Part shown: positions 1-10,189 of the stretch, in pieces
Layout: every line of letters starts with the position of its first letter
Position numbering within the stretch: the first letter of the stretch is position 1
Origin: Ulvibacter litoralis
GTDB lineage: Bacteria > Bacteroidota > Bacteroidia > Flavobacteriales > Flavobacteriaceae
Length of the DNA stretch: 64,000 nt
NCBI RefSeq assembly: GCF_900102055.1
Contig: NZ_FNBA01000001.1
Span: 62,001 to 126,000 of the forward strand
Reading direction: 5' to 3'
The notes under the pieces: generated by a model
Told to the model about the DNA's origin: nothing
The model's input: the letters and a program-made list of their open reading frames with translations, nothing else
The model's database searches: none
Translations under genes and position numbers: made by a program

Positions 1-34
1 CTTCGAGTTGATATTTATTAAATAATTATAATAG

Positions 35-64
35 ATAAAGACGTTGCAGTTGCAACGTCTTTAT
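35..64. terminator. Perfect palindrome downstream of rpsK
   Basis: The arms ATAAAGACGTTGC and GCAACGTCTTTAT are perfectly complementary around a 4-nt AGTT loop. The element starts 10 nt after the rpsK stop in the direction of transcription. The distal side is A/T-rich but has no clean T-run, so it may be a partial terminator, a processing site or an mRNA-end stabiliser rather than a full stop. rpsD, rpoA and rplQ usually follow rpsK and would lie beyond the window edge. Confidence 0.5.
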
Positions 65-73
65 TATTTCGTG

Positions 74-484
74 TTATACACGTCTTCTTTTAGGTGGTCT
101 ACATCCGTTATGTGGCATTGGAGTAACGTCGATAATTTCGGTTACTTCAATTCCTGAATTATGGATAGAACGAATTGCAGATTCTCTACCGTTACCTGGA
201 CCTTTTACGTAAACTTTTACTTTACGTAAACCTGCCTCGTGAGCAACTTTAGCACAATCCTCTGCTGCTAATTGAGCAGCGTAAGGAGTATTCTTTTTAG
301 AACCTCTAAATCCCATTTTACCAGCAGAAGACCAAGAGATAACATCTCCAGCCTTGTTGCTTAATGATATAATAATGTTGTTAAAAGAAGCTGTTACGTG
401 AGCTGCTCCAACTGATTCAACATTAACTTTACGTTTTTTAGTAGTCTTGGTACCTTTAGCACCTTTTCCTGTAGCCTTTGCCAT
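74..484 (-). CDS. rpsK: 30S ribosomal protein S11
   Basis: Platform protein of the small subunit that binds 16S rRNA next to the mRNA exit channel. The 136-residue product has the usual lysine-rich start, the core [21 protein letters not shown] region and the family-typical end [13 protein letters not shown]. It is the last gene of the ribosomal block inside the window, 9 nt after rpsM. Length and sequence are ordinary for Bacteroidota. Confidence 0.97.
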   Translation of the reverse strand: MAKATGKGAKGTKTTKKRKVNVESVGAAHVTASFNNIIISLSNKAGDVISWSSAGKMGFRGSKKNTPYAAQLAAEDCAKVAHEAGLRKVKVYVKGPGNGRESAIRSIHNSGIEVTEIIDVTPMPHNGCRPPKRRRV

Positions 485-493
485 ATCTCTAGG

Positions 494-868
494 TTATTTA
501 GTTGCTTTCTTTTTGTTAGCAACTGTTTTACGCTTTCCTTTTCTTGTTCTTGAGTTATTCTTAGTACGTTGCCCTCTTAATGGAAGACCAACTCTATGAC
601 GAATTCCTCTATAACAACCAATATCCATTAAACGTTTAATGCTTAATTGAATTTCACTACGTAATTCACCTTCAATTTTGAAAGATCCAACAGCTTCACG
701 AATAGCTCCGATTTCATCATCGTTCCATTCACTTACTTTTTTGTCTTCGCTAACTCCGGCTTTACCTAAAATTTCTTGTGCACGGCTTCTACCGATTCCA
801 AAAATATACGTTAACGCGATTACACCCCTTTTTTGTTTAGGAATATCTACACCTGCGATTCTTGCCAT
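494..868 (-). CDS. rpsM: 30S ribosomal protein S13
   Basis: Head protein of the small subunit that bridges to L5 in the large subunit and contacts the P-site tRNA with its basic tail. The 124-residue product opens with [15 protein letters not shown], has the [12 protein letters not shown] helix-two-turn-helix region at about 23-34, and ends in a lysine/arginine-rich extension. It follows rpmJ with a 3-nt gap. Confidence 0.97.
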   Translation of the reverse strand: MARIAGVDIPKQKRGVIALTYIFGIGRSRAQEILGKAGVSEDKKVSEWNDDEIGAIREAVGSFKIEGELRSEIQLSIKRLMDIGCYRGIRHRVGLPLRGQRTKNNSRTRKGKRKTVANKKKATK

Positions 869-871
869 AAC

Positions 872-988
872 TTATCCTTGTCTTTGTTTGAACTTTGGGT
901 TCTTTTTATTAATTACATACAATCTGCCTTTTCTGCGAACTATCTTGCAGTCGGCACTTCTCTTTTTAACGGATGCTCTAACTTTCAT
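872..988 (-). CDS. rpmJ: 50S ribosomal protein L36 (38 aa)
   Basis: This short gene was read directly from the sequence between rpsM and infA. It begins [19 protein letters not shown] and ends [11 protein letters not shown] with a TAA stop. L36 sits at the base of the L7/L12 stalk region of 23S rRNA. The classical zinc ribbon uses three Cys and one His. Here only Cys14 remains, so this is a zinc-independent version, as I recall being usual in Bacteroidota. The gaps are 3 nt both to infA and to rpsM. Confidence 0.93.
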   Translation of the reverse strand: MKVRASVKKRSADCKIVRRKGRLYVINKKNPKFKQRQG

Positions 989-991
989 TAC

Positions 992-1207
992 TTAGTATCT
1001 ATACGTTATGCGAGCCTTCGATAAATCGTAAGGACTCATTTCTAATTTAACTTTATCTCCGGGTAATAACTTAATGTAGTGCATACGCATTTTACCCGAT
1101 ATATGCGCGGTTACTATATGACCATTCTCCAATTCTACACGGAACATTGCATTAGACAATGCTTCTACGATGCTCCCATCTTGTTCGATTGCTGATTGTT
1201 TTGCCAT
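992..1207 (-). CDS. infA: Translation initiation factor IF-1
   Basis: Single OB-fold (S1-like) protein of 71 residues that blocks the A site during initiation. The characteristic core reads [20 protein letters not shown], and [25 protein letters not shown] forms the C-terminal half. It lies 2 nt downstream of secY and 3 nt upstream of rpmJ, the standard spc/alpha junction order. Confidence 0.97.
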   Translation of the reverse strand: MAKQSAIEQDGSIVEALSNAMFRVELENGHIVTAHISGKMRMHYIKLLPGDKVKLEMSPYDLSKARITYRY

Positions 1208-1209
1208 AA

Positions 1210-2553
1210 TTACGCTACTGCTTTTCTATTTTTTCCTGACTTCATTAAACCATCATAGTGACGATTTAATAAGTAAGAGTTTACTTGTTGCATTGTGTCA
1301 ATTGCTACACCTACCATAATTAACAGAGATGTACCACCATAAAATAAAGCCCAACCTTGTTGGATTCCTAATAACTTAACAACGAAAGCAGGGAAAATTG
1401 CTATCAACGCTAAGAATACAGATCCCGGAAGTGTAATTTGAGACATTATTCTATCTAAATATTCTGCTGTATCTGTACCTGGTTTAATTCCTGGTATAAA
1501 TCCACCACTACGCTTAAGATCATCTGCCATTTTATTGGTAGGAACCGTAATCGCGGTGTAAAAGTACGTAAATACTATGATTAAAAGTGCAAAAACTATA
1601 TTATACCACAAACCAAATATATCGCTAAAGGTTGCTTGCATAGTTTGAGCCCAATCACTACTAGATAAACTAGCTACTGCAGAGGGAACAAACATAATAG
1701 CTTGTGCAAAGATAATTGGCATAACTCCAGAAGCATTAAGCTTTAAAGGAATGAATTGTCTTGCTCCAAATATATTTTTCTCATACTCTCCTGATGCAGT
1801 TCTTCTAGCATACTGAACAGGTATTTTACGAACTGCCATTACTAACATTATAGAAAGTAAGATAATCACAAACCATATAACCAATTCAATAAGAATCATA
1901 ATTAAACCTCCATTAGATTCAAATACTCTAGAAGCAAATTCTTGAGCAAATGATAATGGTAAGTTAGCAATAATACCTACCATAATTAATATAGAGATAC
2001 CATTTCCGATTCCTTTATCAGTAATTTTTTCACCTAACCACATTGCAAATACACAACCTGTAACTAAAATAATAACTGAAGAGATGTAAAACATAGCCCC
2101 TTGACCCATTATAAAGGCTTCAGCTGGAACTCCCAATGCTGAAAGACCTGCCAAATAAGACGGTGCTTGAACCAAACAAATACCAATTGTTAACCAACGA
2201 GTAATCTGATTGATTTTCTTTCTTCCACTTTCTCCTTCTTTTTGTAATTTCTGAAGATAGGGAACTGCAATTTGCATTAACTGAACAACAATAGATGCCG
2301 AGATGTATGGCATAATTCCAAGAGCAAATACAGATGCTTTTGAAAAAGCCCCTCCTGTAAATGCATCAAGCAAACTACCAATTCCACCACCAGCAAAATT
2401 ACCAGAGAAACCTGCTAACATTGAAGCATCTATACTAGGCAGTGTTACTTGTGCACCAAAGCGGTACACTAATAATAATCCCAAGGTAAGGATGATCCGA
2501 TTTCTCAGTTCCTCTATTTTCCAAACATTTTTTATGGTATCAATAAATTTCAT
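1210..2553 (-). CDS. secY: Protein translocase subunit SecY
   Basis: Central pore subunit of the Sec translocon, about ten membrane helices, 447 residues from the ATG at 2553. An in-frame TTG two codons upstream is possible, but the ATG giving [19 protein letters not shown] is the family-typical start. Visible hallmarks are the plug/helix-2 region [11 protein letters not shown], the [16 protein letters not shown] segment and the cytosolic [14 protein letters not shown] loop. It sits between rplO and infA, so translocon and ribosome are produced from the same message. Confidence 0.97.
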   Translation of the reverse strand: MKFIDTIKNVWKIEELRNRIILTLGLLLVYRFGAQVTLPSIDASMLAGFSGNFAGGGIGSLLDAFTGGAFSKASVFALGIMPYISASIVVQLMQIAVPYLQKLQKEGESGRKKINQITRWLTIGICLVQAPSYLAGLSALGVPAEAFIMGQGAMFYISSVIILVTGCVFAMWLGEKITDKGIGNGISILIMVGIIANLPLSFAQEFASRVFESNGGLIMILIELVIWFVIILLSIMLVMAVRKIPVQYARRTASGEYEKNIFGARQFIPLKLNASGVMPIIFAQAIMFVPSAVASLSSSDWAQTMQATFSDIFGLWYNIVFALLIIVFTYFYTAITVPTNKMADDLKRSGGFIPGIKPGTDTAEYLDRIMSQITLPGSVFLALIAIFPAFVVKLLGIQQGWALFYGGTSLLIMVGVAIDTMQQVNSYLLNRHYDGLMKSGKNRKAVA

Positions 2554-2566
2554 CCTCAATCTATTA

Positions 2567-3019
2567 TTACATTGTTATTACTTCACCACCAGCTGCTTCA
2601 ATTGCTTTCTGTGCTGTGGCAGTAAACTTGTGTGCAGATACTTTTATTTTTGCCTTTAATTCTCCTCTTCCTAAAATCTTCACCATCTCATGTTTGCGAG
2701 CAAGACCTAAACTAACAATAGTTTCAAAGTCAATAGTATCATTTATCTTTTTGTCGTCTACTAATTCTTGAAGTTTATCAAGATTAATTCCTTGATATTC
2801 TTTACGATTAATATTTGTGAAACCAAACTTAGGCACACGACGTTGAAGAGGCATTTGTCCACCTTCAAAACCAAGTTTCTTGGAATATCCAGAACGAGAC
2901 TTAGCTCCTTTGTGTCCACGAGTGGCAGTACCACCTTTACCTGAACCTTGTCCACGACCTACGCGTTTCCCTTGGTTTTTAACCGAACCTTCTGCGGGTT
3001 TTAAGCTACTTAAATCCAT
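2567..3019 (-). CDS. rplO: 50S ribosomal protein L15
   Basis: Late-assembling large-subunit protein with a long glycine/arginine-rich N-terminal tail that penetrates 23S rRNA. The 150-residue product shows that tail at about 18-45 (KRVGRGQGSGKGGTATRGHKG pattern), followed by the globular domain ending AIEAAGGEVITM. It lies between rpmD and secY with short gaps of 10 and 13 nt. Confidence 0.96.
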   Translation of the reverse strand: MDLSSLKPAEGSVKNQGKRVGRGQGSGKGGTATRGHKGAKSRSGYSKKLGFEGGQMPLQRRVPKFGFTNINRKEYQGINLDKLQELVDDKKINDTIDFETIVSLGLARKHEMVKILGRGELKAKIKVSAHKFTATAQKAIEAAGGEVITM

Positions 3020-3029
3020 TGCGTTTATC

Positions 3030-3209
3030 TTAAACGGTTTCCATAGAAACCAAATGTTTAACTTTATTTACCATACCAAGGATACTTGGTGTGCCTTCAT
3101 GCTCTACAACTTGACCTATCTTACGAAGACCTAAAGCTTCAAGCGTTCTCTTTTGGGTTTGTGTGCGATTAATAGCACTTTTCACCTTTGTTACTTTGAT
3201 TTTTGCCAT
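3030..3209 (-). CDS. rpmD: 50S ribosomal protein L30
   Basis: Small 59-residue L30 starting MAKIKVTKVKSAINR and containing the family pattern TLEALGLRKIGQVVEHE. A longer reading frame opens upstream but overlaps rpsE, and the ATG at 3209 gives the standard length, so I use it. The start lies 4 nt from the rpsE stop. Confidence 0.95.
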   Translation of the reverse strand: MAKIKVTKVKSAINRTQTQKRTLEALGLRKIGQVVEHEGTPSILGMVNKVKHLVSMETV

Positions 3210-3213
3210 CTTC

Positions 3214-3738
3214 TTATCCTTTAAACAATTTTTCCAAAGAAATTCCTCTTTGATCTGCAACTGTCTGAGCGCTTCGTAATTGTAATAAAGCGTCAAATGT
3301 TGCTTTTACCACGTTATGTGGATTTGAAGAACCTTGCGATTTAGACAATACATCGTGAACTCCTACTGCTTCCAATACGGCACGAACTGCACCACCGGCG
3401 ATTACCCCGGTACCAGGAGCTGCTGGTAAAAGATTTACTCTTGCACCACCAAATTTTCCTTTTTGCTCATGTGGAAGTGAAGCTTTATGCAATGGAATAC
3501 GCACTAAGTTTTTCTTAGCATCTTCAATTGCCTTAGCAATTGCGCTCGCTACATCTTTAGACTTTCCAAGTCCGTGACCTACTACTCCATTCTCGTCTCC
3601 TACAACTACAATAGCTGAAAATCCGAAGGCTCTACCCCCTTTTGTTACTTTAGTAACACGTTGTACACCTACTAAACGATCTTTTAATTCAAGTCCGCCA
3701 GGTTTTACTAATTCTACGTTTTTATAATCTTGATACAT
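3214..3738 (-). CDS. rpsE: 30S ribosomal protein S5
   Basis: Small-subunit protein at the mRNA entry channel, involved in decoding fidelity and helicase activity. The 174-residue product has the dsRNA-binding-like N domain ([19 protein letters not shown]) and the C domain with [19 protein letters not shown]. Mutations in this protein can give spectinomycin resistance in other bacteria; I did not look for resistance alleles. It lies 6 nt after rplR. Confidence 0.97.
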   Translation of the reverse strand: MYQDYKNVELVKPGGLELKDRLVGVQRVTKVTKGGRAFGFSAIVVVGDENGVVGHGLGKSKDVASAIAKAIEDAKKNLVRIPLHKASLPHEQKGKFGGARVNLLPAAPGTGVIAGGAVRAVLEAVGVHDVLSKSQGSSNPHNVVKATFDALLQLRSAQTVADQRGISLEKLFKG

Positions 3739-3744
3739 ACTTAC

Positions 3745-4101
3745 TTAGAATTTAAGGCCACCTTCGCGTGCACCTTCAGCTAATGATTTGATTCTTCCGT
3801 GATATAGGTAACCTCCTCTGTCAAAAGAAATTGCATCTACTCCAGCTTTTACAGCTTTTTCAGCAATTGCTTTACCTACTAATTTCGCCGCTTCTACTTT
3901 GTTAACTTTTGAAGCGTCAATGTCTTTGTCTCTTGAAGATGCAGCGGTAATGGTTTTCCCACTTACATCGTCAATAAGTTGCGCATAAATCTCTTTATTG
4001 CTTCGGAAAACTGCTAAACGTGGTCGTTGTGCAGTTCCAGAAATTGTCTTACGTATTCTAAAACGTAAACGATTTCTTCTATCTGTTTTTGATAATGCCA
4101 T
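3745..4101 (-). CDS. rplR: 50S ribosomal protein L18
   Basis: 5S rRNA-binding protein of the central protuberance, 118 residues. It shows the basic N-terminal segment [19 protein letters not shown] and the conserved C-terminal [26 protein letters not shown] in two parts. Spacing to rplF is 11 nt. Nothing unusual. Confidence 0.97.
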   Translation of the reverse strand: MALSKTDRRNRLRFRIRKTISGTAQRPRLAVFRSNKEIYAQLIDDVSGKTITAASSRDKDIDASKVNKVEAAKLVGKAIAEKAVKAGVDAISFDRGGYLYHGRIKSLAEGAREGGLKF

Positions 4102-4112
4102 AACTTTATATC

Positions 4113-4655
4113 TTATGCAGATTTACCTGCTTTTCTTCTAATTTGTTCACCTACAAACCTAACTCCTTTTCCTTTGTAAGGTTCTGGCTTACGGAATCCG
4201 CGAATTTTTGCAGCTACCTGTCCAACGAGTTGTTTATCAAATGATGTTAATTTTACAATTGGATTCTTTCCTTTTTCAGAAATAGTTTCCACTACTACTT
4301 CAGGAGCAATATCTAGCACAATATTGTGAGAGAAACCTAAAGCTAAATCTAATTTTTGGCCTTGATTACTTGCACGATATCCTACTCCAACTAATTCTAG
4401 TTGTTTTGTCCATCCGTTTGAAACACCTTCAATCATATTATTAACTAAAGATCTATACAAACCATGTTTTGCTCTATGGTCTTTAAAGTCTGAAGATCTT
4501 TCAACTATTACTTGATTTTCTTCAACTTTCACTGTAACATCAGAAAACTCCTGTGTTAACTCTCCTAATTTTCCTTTTACAGTAATTACGTTGTCTTTAA
4601 CATCAACTGTAACTCCTGCTGGAATTGCTACCGGGTTTTTACCTATTCTTGACAT
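4113..4655 (-). CDS. rplF: 50S ribosomal protein L6
   Basis: Two-domain protein near the sarcin-ricin loop and factor-binding site, 180 residues. It starts [17 protein letters not shown] and carries the C-terminal signature [11 protein letters not shown] at about 158-168 followed by the basic tail RRKAGKSA. It lies between rpsH and rplR. Confidence 0.97.
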   Translation of the reverse strand: MSRIGKNPVAIPAGVTVDVKDNVITVKGKLGELTQEFSDVTVKVEENQVIVERSSDFKDHRAKHGLYRSLVNNMIEGVSNGWTKQLELVGVGYRASNQGQKLDLALGFSHNIVLDIAPEVVVETISEKGKNPIVKLTSFDKQLVGQVAAKIRGFRKPEPYKGKGVRFVGEQIRRKAGKSA

Positions 4656-4670
4656 TTCTTTTGTCTTTTT

Positions 4671-5072
4671 TTAGTATACGTAACACAATATCTCACCACC
4701 TACTTTTTGTTCTCTAGCTTGCTTGCTTGTCATTACTCCATGAGAAGTTGAAACAATAGCGATACCCAAACCGTTTAAAACACGAGGAAGTTCTGTAGAA
4801 CCTGCATATTTACGTAAACCTGGTTTACTAATTCTTTGAATCTTCTTGATAACTGGATCTTTAGTCAGTTTATCATATTTCAAGGCGATTTTAATAGAAC
4901 CTTGATAACCTTTATCGTCATCAAACTTATAACTTAAAATATACCCTTGATCAAAAAGGATCTTTGTGATCTCTTTTTTTAAATTTGAAGCCGGAATTTC
5001 GACTACACGGTGTCCTGCTTTCACAGCATTTCTAACTCTCGTTAGATAATCCGAAATTGGATCTGTATTCAT
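4671..5072 (-). CDS. rpsH: 30S ribosomal protein S8
   Basis: Central-domain 16S rRNA-binding protein, an assembly organiser and, in E. coli, translational repressor of the spc operon. From the ATG at 5072 the product is 133 residues, beginning MNTDPISDYLTRVRNAVKAG. The open frame extends 17 codons upstream without family similarity, so that extension is left out. The C-terminal TSHGVMTSKQAREQKVGGEILCYVY contains the STSHGVMTxxxA signature. A 93-nt gap separates it from rpsN, the widest within this part of the block. Confidence 0.96.
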   Translation of the reverse strand: MNTDPISDYLTRVRNAVKAGHRVVEIPASNLKKEITKILFDQGYILSYKFDDDKGYQGSIKIALKYDKLTKDPVIKKIQRISKPGLRKYAGSTELPRVLNGLGIAIVSTSHGVMTSKQAREQKVGGEILCYVY

Positions 5073-5165
5073 ATATAGAAATTTGCGGAAGTGGTTTTCA
5101 ATAACAATCGAACCTACAACCAATTTATAATTTACTTTTTAGCAAAGTAGTTACAAACTACAATA

Positions 5166-5435
5166 CTACCAAGAAGCTTTTCTAACTCCTGGGATCAAAC
5201 CTTGATTAGCCATTTCACGGAATGTTACACGTGAAATACCAAAGGTTCTCATATACCCTCTTGGTCTTCCAGTTAATTTACAACGATTGTGTAAACGAAT
5301 TGGAGAAGCATTTTTCGGTAATTTTTGTAATGCTTCATAATCGCCAGCTGCTTTTAAAGCTTTGCGTTTTTCAGCATACTTATCTACCGTTTTTTGTCTC
5401 TTAACCTCACGGGCTTTCATTGATTCTTTAGCCAT
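5166..5435 (-). CDS. rpsN: 30S ribosomal protein S14
   Basis: Head protein of the small subunit, 89 residues, ending in the family pattern [27 protein letters not shown] in two parts. Only one cysteine is present, so it is the zinc-free form, although shorter than the 101-residue E. coli protein. It follows rplE by 2 nt. Confidence 0.96.
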   Translation of the reverse strand: MAKESMKAREVKRQKTVDKYAEKRKALKAAGDYEALQKLPKNASPIRLHNRCKLTGRPRGYMRTFGISRVTFREMANQGLIPGVRKASW

Positions 5436-5437
5436 CC

Positions 5438-5989
5438 TTAGTTCTTTTTAAAAGGTAATCCTAGTTCAGTAAGCAATGATTTTGCTTCTTTATCAGTTTC
5501 AGCAGAAGTTACAAACGTAATGTTCATTCCTTCAATCTTCTTAACTTTATCAATATCAATCTCTGGAAAGATGATTTGCTCAGTAACCCCTAAAGAGTAA
5601 TTACCTCTACCATCAAAGCCAGTAGCTTTAATACCATTAAAATCACGAACCCTTGGCAATGCAGATGTAACAAGTCTATCTAAAAACTCATACATACGCT
5701 CTCCGCGCAACGTAACTTTCGTACCAATTGGCATTCCTTTACGAAGTTTGAAGGTTGCAACATCCTTTTTAGAAATTGTTGCAATTGCTTTCTGTCCTGT
5801 TAAATTAGTTAACTCTTCTACTGAATAGTCAATTAATTTTTTATCAGCTACTGCAGCTCCAACTCCACGAGACACAACGATGCGCTCTAATTTTGGAACT
5901 TGCATTACATTTTTGTAGCCAAACTCTTCTGTAAGAGCAGTTATTACTCTGCTCTTGTATTCTTCCTTAAGTCTTGGTGAATATCCCAT
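5438..5989 (-). CDS. rplE: 50S ribosomal protein L5
   Basis: 5S rRNA-binding protein that forms intersubunit bridge B1b with S13, 183 residues. Family hallmarks are [32 protein letters not shown] and the [17 protein letters not shown] segment. It starts 2 nt after the rplX stop. Confidence 0.97.
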   Translation of the reverse strand: MGYSPRLKEEYKSRVITALTEEFGYKNVMQVPKLERIVVSRGVGAAVADKKLIDYSVEELTNLTGQKAIATISKKDVATFKLRKGMPIGTKVTLRGERMYEFLDRLVTSALPRVRDFNGIKATGFDGRGNYSLGVTEQIIFPEIDIDKVKKIEGMNITFVTSAETDKEAKSLLTELGLPFKKN

Positions 5990-5991
5990 AA

Positions 5992-6306
5992 CTATACTAC
6001 TTGATTCGATTGTTTGGAAAATCTAACTTTTTTACCATCTTCCATTTTATATCCTACTCGTGTTGCTTTTCCAGTGTTTGGATCAACAAGCGATAGGTTT
6101 GAAATGTGTATTGGAGCTTCTTTTTTTGCAATTCCTCCTTGCGGATTACTTGCACTTGGTTTCTCATGTTTTGAAACCATATTAACTCCTTCTACAATTG
6201 CTTTGTTTTTCTCAATCAACACCTTCATTACTTTACCTTCAGAACCTTTATGTTCTCCAGCTGTAACAACAACAGTGTCTCCTGATTTTATTTTAAGCTT
6301 TGCCAT
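5992..6306 (-). CDS. rplX: 50S ribosomal protein L24
   Basis: Assembly initiator of the large subunit with a KOW motif near the N-terminus ([20 protein letters not shown]). The ATG at 6306 gives 104 residues beginning [10 protein letters not shown], the usual form. An in-frame ATG at 6318 would add MKTK and lies 1 nt from the rplN stop. Both are possible, and no ribosome-binding site helps to choose because this phylum hardly uses them. Confidence 0.94.
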   Translation of the reverse strand: MAKLKIKSGDTVVVTAGEHKGSEGKVMKVLIEKNKAIVEGVNMVSKHEKPSASNPQGGIAKKEAPIHISNLSLVDPNTGKATRVGYKMEDGKKVRFSKQSNQVV

Positions 6307-6319
6307 CTTAGTTTTCATA

Positions 6320-6688
6320 TTAAAGCACCTCTGGTGCCAATGATACTATTTTCATAAATTGTCTATCACGAAGCTCTCTAGCTACGGGTCCAAATACACG
6401 TGTTCCTCTCATTTCGCCTTGGGCGTTTAAAAGTACACAAGCATTATCATCGAAACGGATGTAAGAACCATCTGGTCTTCTCACTTCCTTTACAGTACGC
6501 ACTACAACAGCAGTAGAAACAGTTCCTTTCTTTACTGATCCATTAGGTGTAGCATCTTTTACAGAAACTACAATCTTGTCACCAATAGAAGCATATCTTC
6601 TTTTAGTTCCACCTAATACACGAATAGTAAGAACTTCTTTCGCTCCTGTGTTGTCTGCAACTTTAAGTCTTGATTCTTGTTGTATCAT
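6320..6688 (-). CDS. rplN: 50S ribosomal protein L14
   Basis: Core large-subunit protein that forms bridges B5 and B8 and is the docking site of silencing factor RsfS. The 122-residue product starts [19 protein letters not shown] and contains the [31 protein letters not shown] region. It ends [19 protein letters not shown] as expected. Confidence 0.97.
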   Translation of the reverse strand: MIQQESRLKVADNTGAKEVLTIRVLGGTKRRYASIGDKIVVSVKDATPNGSVKKGTVSTAVVVRTVKEVRRPDGSYIRFDDNACVLLNAQGEMRGTRVFGPVARELRDRQFMKIVSLAPEVL

Positions 6689-6690
6689 GG

Positions 6691-6951
6691 TTACTTCGCT
6701 CTTTCAATTATTTCTACTAATCTCCAACTTTTAGTTTTACTTAAAGGTCTTGTTTCCATGATCTTTACAGTATCTCCTTCGTTGCAGTCATTTTTCTCGT
6801 CGTGTGCTACGTATTTCTTCGTTTTCAAAACGAACTTTCCGTACATCGGGTGCTTTACTTTTTTTACTTCAGCAACAACTATAGATTTCTCCATTTTGTT
6901 ACTAGTAACTACACCAATACGCTCTTTTCTTAAGTTTCTTTTTTCTTCCAT
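6691..6951 (-). CDS. rpsQ: 30S ribosomal protein S17
   Basis: OB-fold 16S rRNA-binding protein of the small-subunit body, 86 residues. It shows [19 protein letters not shown] and the [20 protein letters not shown] signature. It lies 2 nt upstream of rplN. Confidence 0.96.
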   Translation of the reverse strand: MEEKRNLRKERIGVVTSNKMEKSIVVAEVKKVKHPMYGKFVLKTKKYVAHDEKNDCNEGDTVKIMETRPLSKTKSWRLVEIIERAK

Positions 6952-6970
6952 CTTTCAGCTGGGTACAAAA

Positions 6971-7162
6971 TTACTGTACTTCTCTTTTAGTTAGTTCTGT
7001 CGCAATTCTAGCTATTGATCTTCTGTGAGATCTTAACTGTATTGGATTTTCCAACGGTGAAATGGTGTGAGCCATTTTAAAATCTGAATAAGCTTTTCTA
7101 GCTTCAGCAAGTTTCTCTTGTAATTCTGCTGTTGATGATTCTTTTATCTCTGATTGTTTCAT
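6971..7162 (-). CDS. rpmC: 50S ribosomal protein L29
   Basis: Small two-helix protein at the polypeptide exit tunnel, part of the docking site for trigger factor and SRP, 63 residues. It has the EIKESSTAELQEKLAEARKAY first helix and the RSHRRSIARIATELTKRE second helix. Gaps of 18-19 nt separate it from rplP and rpsQ. Confidence 0.95.
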   Translation of the reverse strand: MKQSEIKESSTAELQEKLAEARKAYSDFKMAHTISPLENPIQLRSHRRSIARIATELTKREVQ

Positions 7163-7180
7163 AGTGATAATATCAATAAA

Positions 7181-7600
7181 TTAAGCTTGAAAATCTCTAG
7201 ACATAATAAATTTTGTCTTTACCGGAAGCTTTTGAGCTGCAAGACGTAATGCCTCTTTTGCAGTTTCCAAAGATACTCCTGAAATTTCAAACAAAACTCT
7301 ACCAGGTTTAACAACTGCTGCCCAATACTCTACTGCACCTTTTCCCTTACCCATACGAACCTCAAGAGGCTTTTTAGTAATTGGTTTGTCTGGAAAAATC
7401 ATAATCCATAAGGACCCTTCTCTTTTCATAAAACGAGTTGCAGCAATACGTGCAGCTTCTATTTGACGAGCTGTCAAGAAATTTGAATCTAAAGACTTAA
7501 TACCGAAGGTTCCATATGATAATTGGTTTCCGCGTGCTGCGTTACCTTTCATACGGCCTTTCATTTGTTTACGGAACTTTGTTCTCTTAGGTTGTAACAT
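7181..7600 (-). CDS. rplP: 50S ribosomal protein L16
   Basis: Large-subunit protein near the A-site tRNA elbow, 139 residues, starting [19 protein letters not shown]. The conserved [20 protein letters not shown] region lies at about 82-101. It follows rpsC by 18 nt. Confidence 0.97.
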   Translation of the reverse strand: MLQPKRTKFRKQMKGRMKGNAARGNQLSYGTFGIKSLDSNFLTARQIEAARIAATRFMKREGSLWIMIFPDKPITKKPLEVRMGKGKGAVEYWAAVVKPGRVLFEISGVSLETAKEALRLAAQKLPVKTKFIMSRDFQA

Positions 7601-7618
7601 TTTCTTTTCTTTAAAAAA

Positions 7619-8338
7619 TTACTTTCTGCGACGTGGCTTGTTATTTCCACCTCGACCTGCAGGTGCTTTACCTCCTTTTTTGGCTAAGCCAACTAATGGA
7701 GAAAGCTCTCTTTTCCCATATACTTCGCCTTTCATAATCCATACTTTAACACCTAACCTACCATAAGTAGTATGTGCCTCAACTAAAGCATAGTCAATAT
7801 CAGCTCTAAATGTAGATAAAGGAATACGACCTTCTTTGTACGATTCAGATCGTGCCATTTCAGCACCATTTAATCGTCCAGAAATCAAAACTTTAACACC
7901 TTCAGAATTCATACGCATTGCAGCAGCAATTGCCATCTTGATTGCACGACGATACGAAATTCTATTTTCGATTTGTCTAGCAATACTTGACGCTACTAAG
8001 TGCGCATCTAATTCAGGTCTTTTAATCTCATGAATGTTGATCTGTACTTCTTTATCAGTAATTTTCTTAAGCTCTTCTTTTAACTTGTCTACCTCTTGAC
8101 CGCCTTTACCAATAATGATACCTGGACGAGCCGTTGTGATAGTAACGGTTACAAGTTTAAGCGTACGCTCAATAATTACTCTGGACACACTAGCTTTACT
8201 TAAACGAGCGTGAATATACTTTCTAATCTTATCGTCTTCGGCTAATTTATCGCCGTAGTCGTTTCCTCCGTACCAGTTGGATTCCCATCCTCTAATAATA
8301 CCTAGGCGATTTCCGATTGGATTTGTCTTCTGTCCCAT
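7619..8338 (-). CDS. rpsC: 30S ribosomal protein S3
   Basis: Head protein at the mRNA entry tunnel, 239 residues. The KH domain shows the GxxG loop in [19 protein letters not shown], and the C-terminal domain reads [12 protein letters not shown]...[13 protein letters not shown]. The end is a glycine/arginine-rich tail ([15 protein letters not shown]) typical of Bacteroidota. It starts 3 nt after rplV. Confidence 0.97.
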   Translation of the reverse strand: MGQKTNPIGNRLGIIRGWESNWYGGNDYGDKLAEDDKIRKYIHARLSKASVSRVIIERTLKLVTVTITTARPGIIIGKGGQEVDKLKEELKKITDKEVQINIHEIKRPELDAHLVASSIARQIENRISYRRAIKMAIAAAMRMNSEGVKVLISGRLNGAEMARSESYKEGRIPLSTFRADIDYALVEAHTTYGRLGVKVWIMKGEVYGKRELSPLVGLAKKGGKAPAGRGGNNKPRRRK

Positions 8339-8341
8339 TTA

Positions 8342-8752
8342 TTAGTTGCTTTGTGTGTTATCGTTAGCTCCAAGCACGAGTGTTACGTGATTAGAACGTT
8401 TTCTTATTCTGTGTGCGCGACCTTGTGGTGCTGGGCGAAGTCTTTTCAACATTGTCCCACCATCTACACGGATTTCTTTTACAAAAAGATCTGCATCCTC
8501 TATTGATGCTTCTTCGTTTTTAGCTTGCCAGTTTGCAATTGCAGACAATAACAATGTTTCTAAACGACGTGAAGCTTCCTTAGAACTGAACTTTAAAATA
8601 TTAAGCGCTTTATCAACTTTCTCACCTCTTACTAAATCCGCCATTAAACGCATTTTTCTTGGTGATGTAGGGCAATTATTCAACTTAGCAAAGTACATTG
8701 TTTTCTTTGCTTCCTTGATTTGCTCTGCTCTTTCTCTTTTACGAACTCCCAT
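8342..8752 (-). CDS. rplV: 50S ribosomal protein L22
   Basis: Exit-tunnel protein whose long beta-hairpin lines the constriction with L4, 136 residues. The N-terminal extension [19 protein letters not shown] before [19 protein letters not shown] is the form seen in Bacteroidota. The hairpin tip region is [22 protein letters not shown]. It lies 6 nt from rpsS. Confidence 0.96.
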   Translation of the reverse strand: MGVRKRERAEQIKEAKKTMYFAKLNNCPTSPRKMRLMADLVRGEKVDKALNILKFSSKEASRRLETLLLSAIANWQAKNEEASIEDADLFVKEIRVDGGTMLKRLRPAPQGRAHRIRKRSNHVTLVLGANDNTQSN

Positions 8753-8758
8753 GGCTTA

Positions 8759-9037
8759 CTATTTTTTTCCTTTATTTTTTGCACCTGCGTGACCACGGAA
8801 TGATCTTGTTGGCGAAAATTCTCCTAATTTATGTCCTACCATATTCTCAGTTACATATACTGGAACGAATTGACGTCCATTATGCACTGCAATGGTTTGT
8901 CCAACAAAGTCTGGAGTTATCATAGAAGCTCTTGACCAAGTCTTGATCACAGTCTTCTTATTAGACTCAACATTTTGTTGTACTTTCTTATCTAACTTAA
9001 AGTGAACGTAAGGTCCTTTTTTTAACGATCTTGCCAT
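8759..9037 (-). CDS. rpsS: 30S ribosomal protein S19
   Basis: Head protein that complexes with S13 near the A-site tRNA, 92 residues. It begins [19 protein letters not shown] and carries the signature [22 protein letters not shown]...GH. It lies between rplB and rplV with gaps of 3 and 6 nt. Confidence 0.97.
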   Translation of the reverse strand: MARSLKKGPYVHFKLDKKVQQNVESNKKTVIKTWSRASMITPDFVGQTIAVHNGRQFVPVYVTENMVGHKLGEFSPTRSFRGHAGAKNKGKK

Positions 9038-9040
9038 AGC

Positions 9041-9865
9041 TTATTTCTTTCTACGTTCTATAATGTATTTATTACTCATTTTAGTCTTAGAACGGGTTCT
9101 AAATCCTTTAGCAGGAATTCCGTTTCTAGAACGTGGGTGTCCTCCAGAAGATTTACCTTCACCACCACCCATTGGGTGATCTACAGGATTCATCACTACC
9201 GGTCTTGTTCTTGGTCTTCTACCTAACCATCTAGATCTACCTGCTTTACCAGATACTAACAATTGATGATCACTGTTTGAAACAGCTCCGATAGTTGCCA
9301 TACATGTAACAAGAACCATACGAGTTTCACCCGATGGTAATTTTACTGTAGCATACCTACCATCTCTTGCCATTAATTGAGCAAATGCACCAGCACTACG
9401 CGCTAAAACAGCACCTTGACCTGGACGTAACTCTAAACAAGAAATAATTGTTCCTAAAGGAATAGCTGAAAGCAACATTGCGTTTCCAACTTCTGGGGCT
9501 ACATTATCACCTGAAACGATGTTTTGCCCTACTTGAAGACCGTTTTGAGCAATTATATAACGCTTTTCACCATCTTGATAGTTTAACAAAGCGATAAATG
9601 CTGTACGGTTTGGATCGTATTCTATACTTGCAACAGTAGCAGGAACTCCTGCCTTGTCACGTTTAAAATCGATAATTCGGTATTTTCTTTTATGCCCACC
9701 ACCTATATAGCGCATGGTCATTTTACCTTGACTGTTTCTACCACCAGATCTTTTGTTCGGAGCTAATAAACTTTTCTCCGGCTTATCAGTTGTTATGGCG
9801 TCAAATCCATTTACAACTCTAAATCGCTGACCTGGGGTGATAGGTTTTAATTTTCTTACTGACAT
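9041..9865 (-). CDS. rplB: 50S ribosomal protein L2
   Basis: One of the most conserved large-subunit proteins, needed for subunit association and close to the peptidyl-transferase centre, 274 residues. The signature [21 protein letters not shown] contains the conserved histidine of the active-site-proximal loop (in [13 protein letters not shown]). It ends in the usual basic tail. Confidence 0.97.
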   Translation of the reverse strand: MSVRKLKPITPGQRFRVVNGFDAITTDKPEKSLLAPNKRSGGRNSQGKMTMRYIGGGHKRKYRIIDFKRDKAGVPATVASIEYDPNRTAFIALLNYQDGEKRYIIAQNGLQVGQNIVSGDNVAPEVGNAMLLSAIPLGTIISCLELRPGQGAVLARSAGAFAQLMARDGRYATVKLPSGETRMVLVTCMATIGAVSNSDHQLLVSGKAGRSRWLGRRPRTRPVVMNPVDHPMGGGEGKSSGGHPRSRNGIPAKGFRTRSKTKMSNKYIIERRKK

Positions 9866-9891
9866 TTTTGTCTAATTAAATCTAGATTTCT

Positions 9892-10182
9892 CTAGATGTT
9901 GTTGTAAAAATCTATTGTATCACCTTCCGCCACCTGTACAATTGCTTTTTTGTAAGCATTTGTTTTACCAGTTTGAACACCTGTCTTTGTATGACGGGTT
10001 TTTCTATCGGGGCGGACATTCATTGTGCGAACTGCAGTAACAGAAACTCCGTAAGTAGCTTCCACTACTTTCTTGATTTCTACCTTGTTCGCCTTTGGGT
10101 TTACTACAAATCCGAAGATGTTATTTTCTTCAGCATCCTTAGTAGCTTTTTCCGTAATAATAGGTTTAATTAAGATACTCAT
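9892..10182 (-). CDS. rplW: 50S ribosomal protein L23
   Basis: Exit-tunnel protein that docks trigger factor and SRP, 96 residues. It starts MSILIKPIITEKATK and contains VEIKKVVEATYGVSVTAVRTMN. The stop codon lies inside a small hairpin (TCTAGA-TTTC-TCTAGA, 9881-9896) in the 26-nt gap before rplB, of unknown significance. Confidence 0.96.
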   Translation of the reverse strand: MSILIKPIITEKATKDAEENNIFGFVVNPKANKVEIKKVVEATYGVSVTAVRTMNVRPDRKTRHTKTGVQTGKTNAYKKAIVQVAEGDTIDFYNNI

Positions 10183-10189
10183 CTCGTTT

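Noticed and set aside
2554-2559. Extended TTG start of secY
   Set aside because: It adds only two residues before the family-typical ATG at 2553 and has no supporting signal.
5073-5123. Longer N-terminus of S8
   Set aside because: The extra 17 residues have no similarity to S8 proteins; the ATG at 5072 gives the standard start MNTDPISDYLTR.
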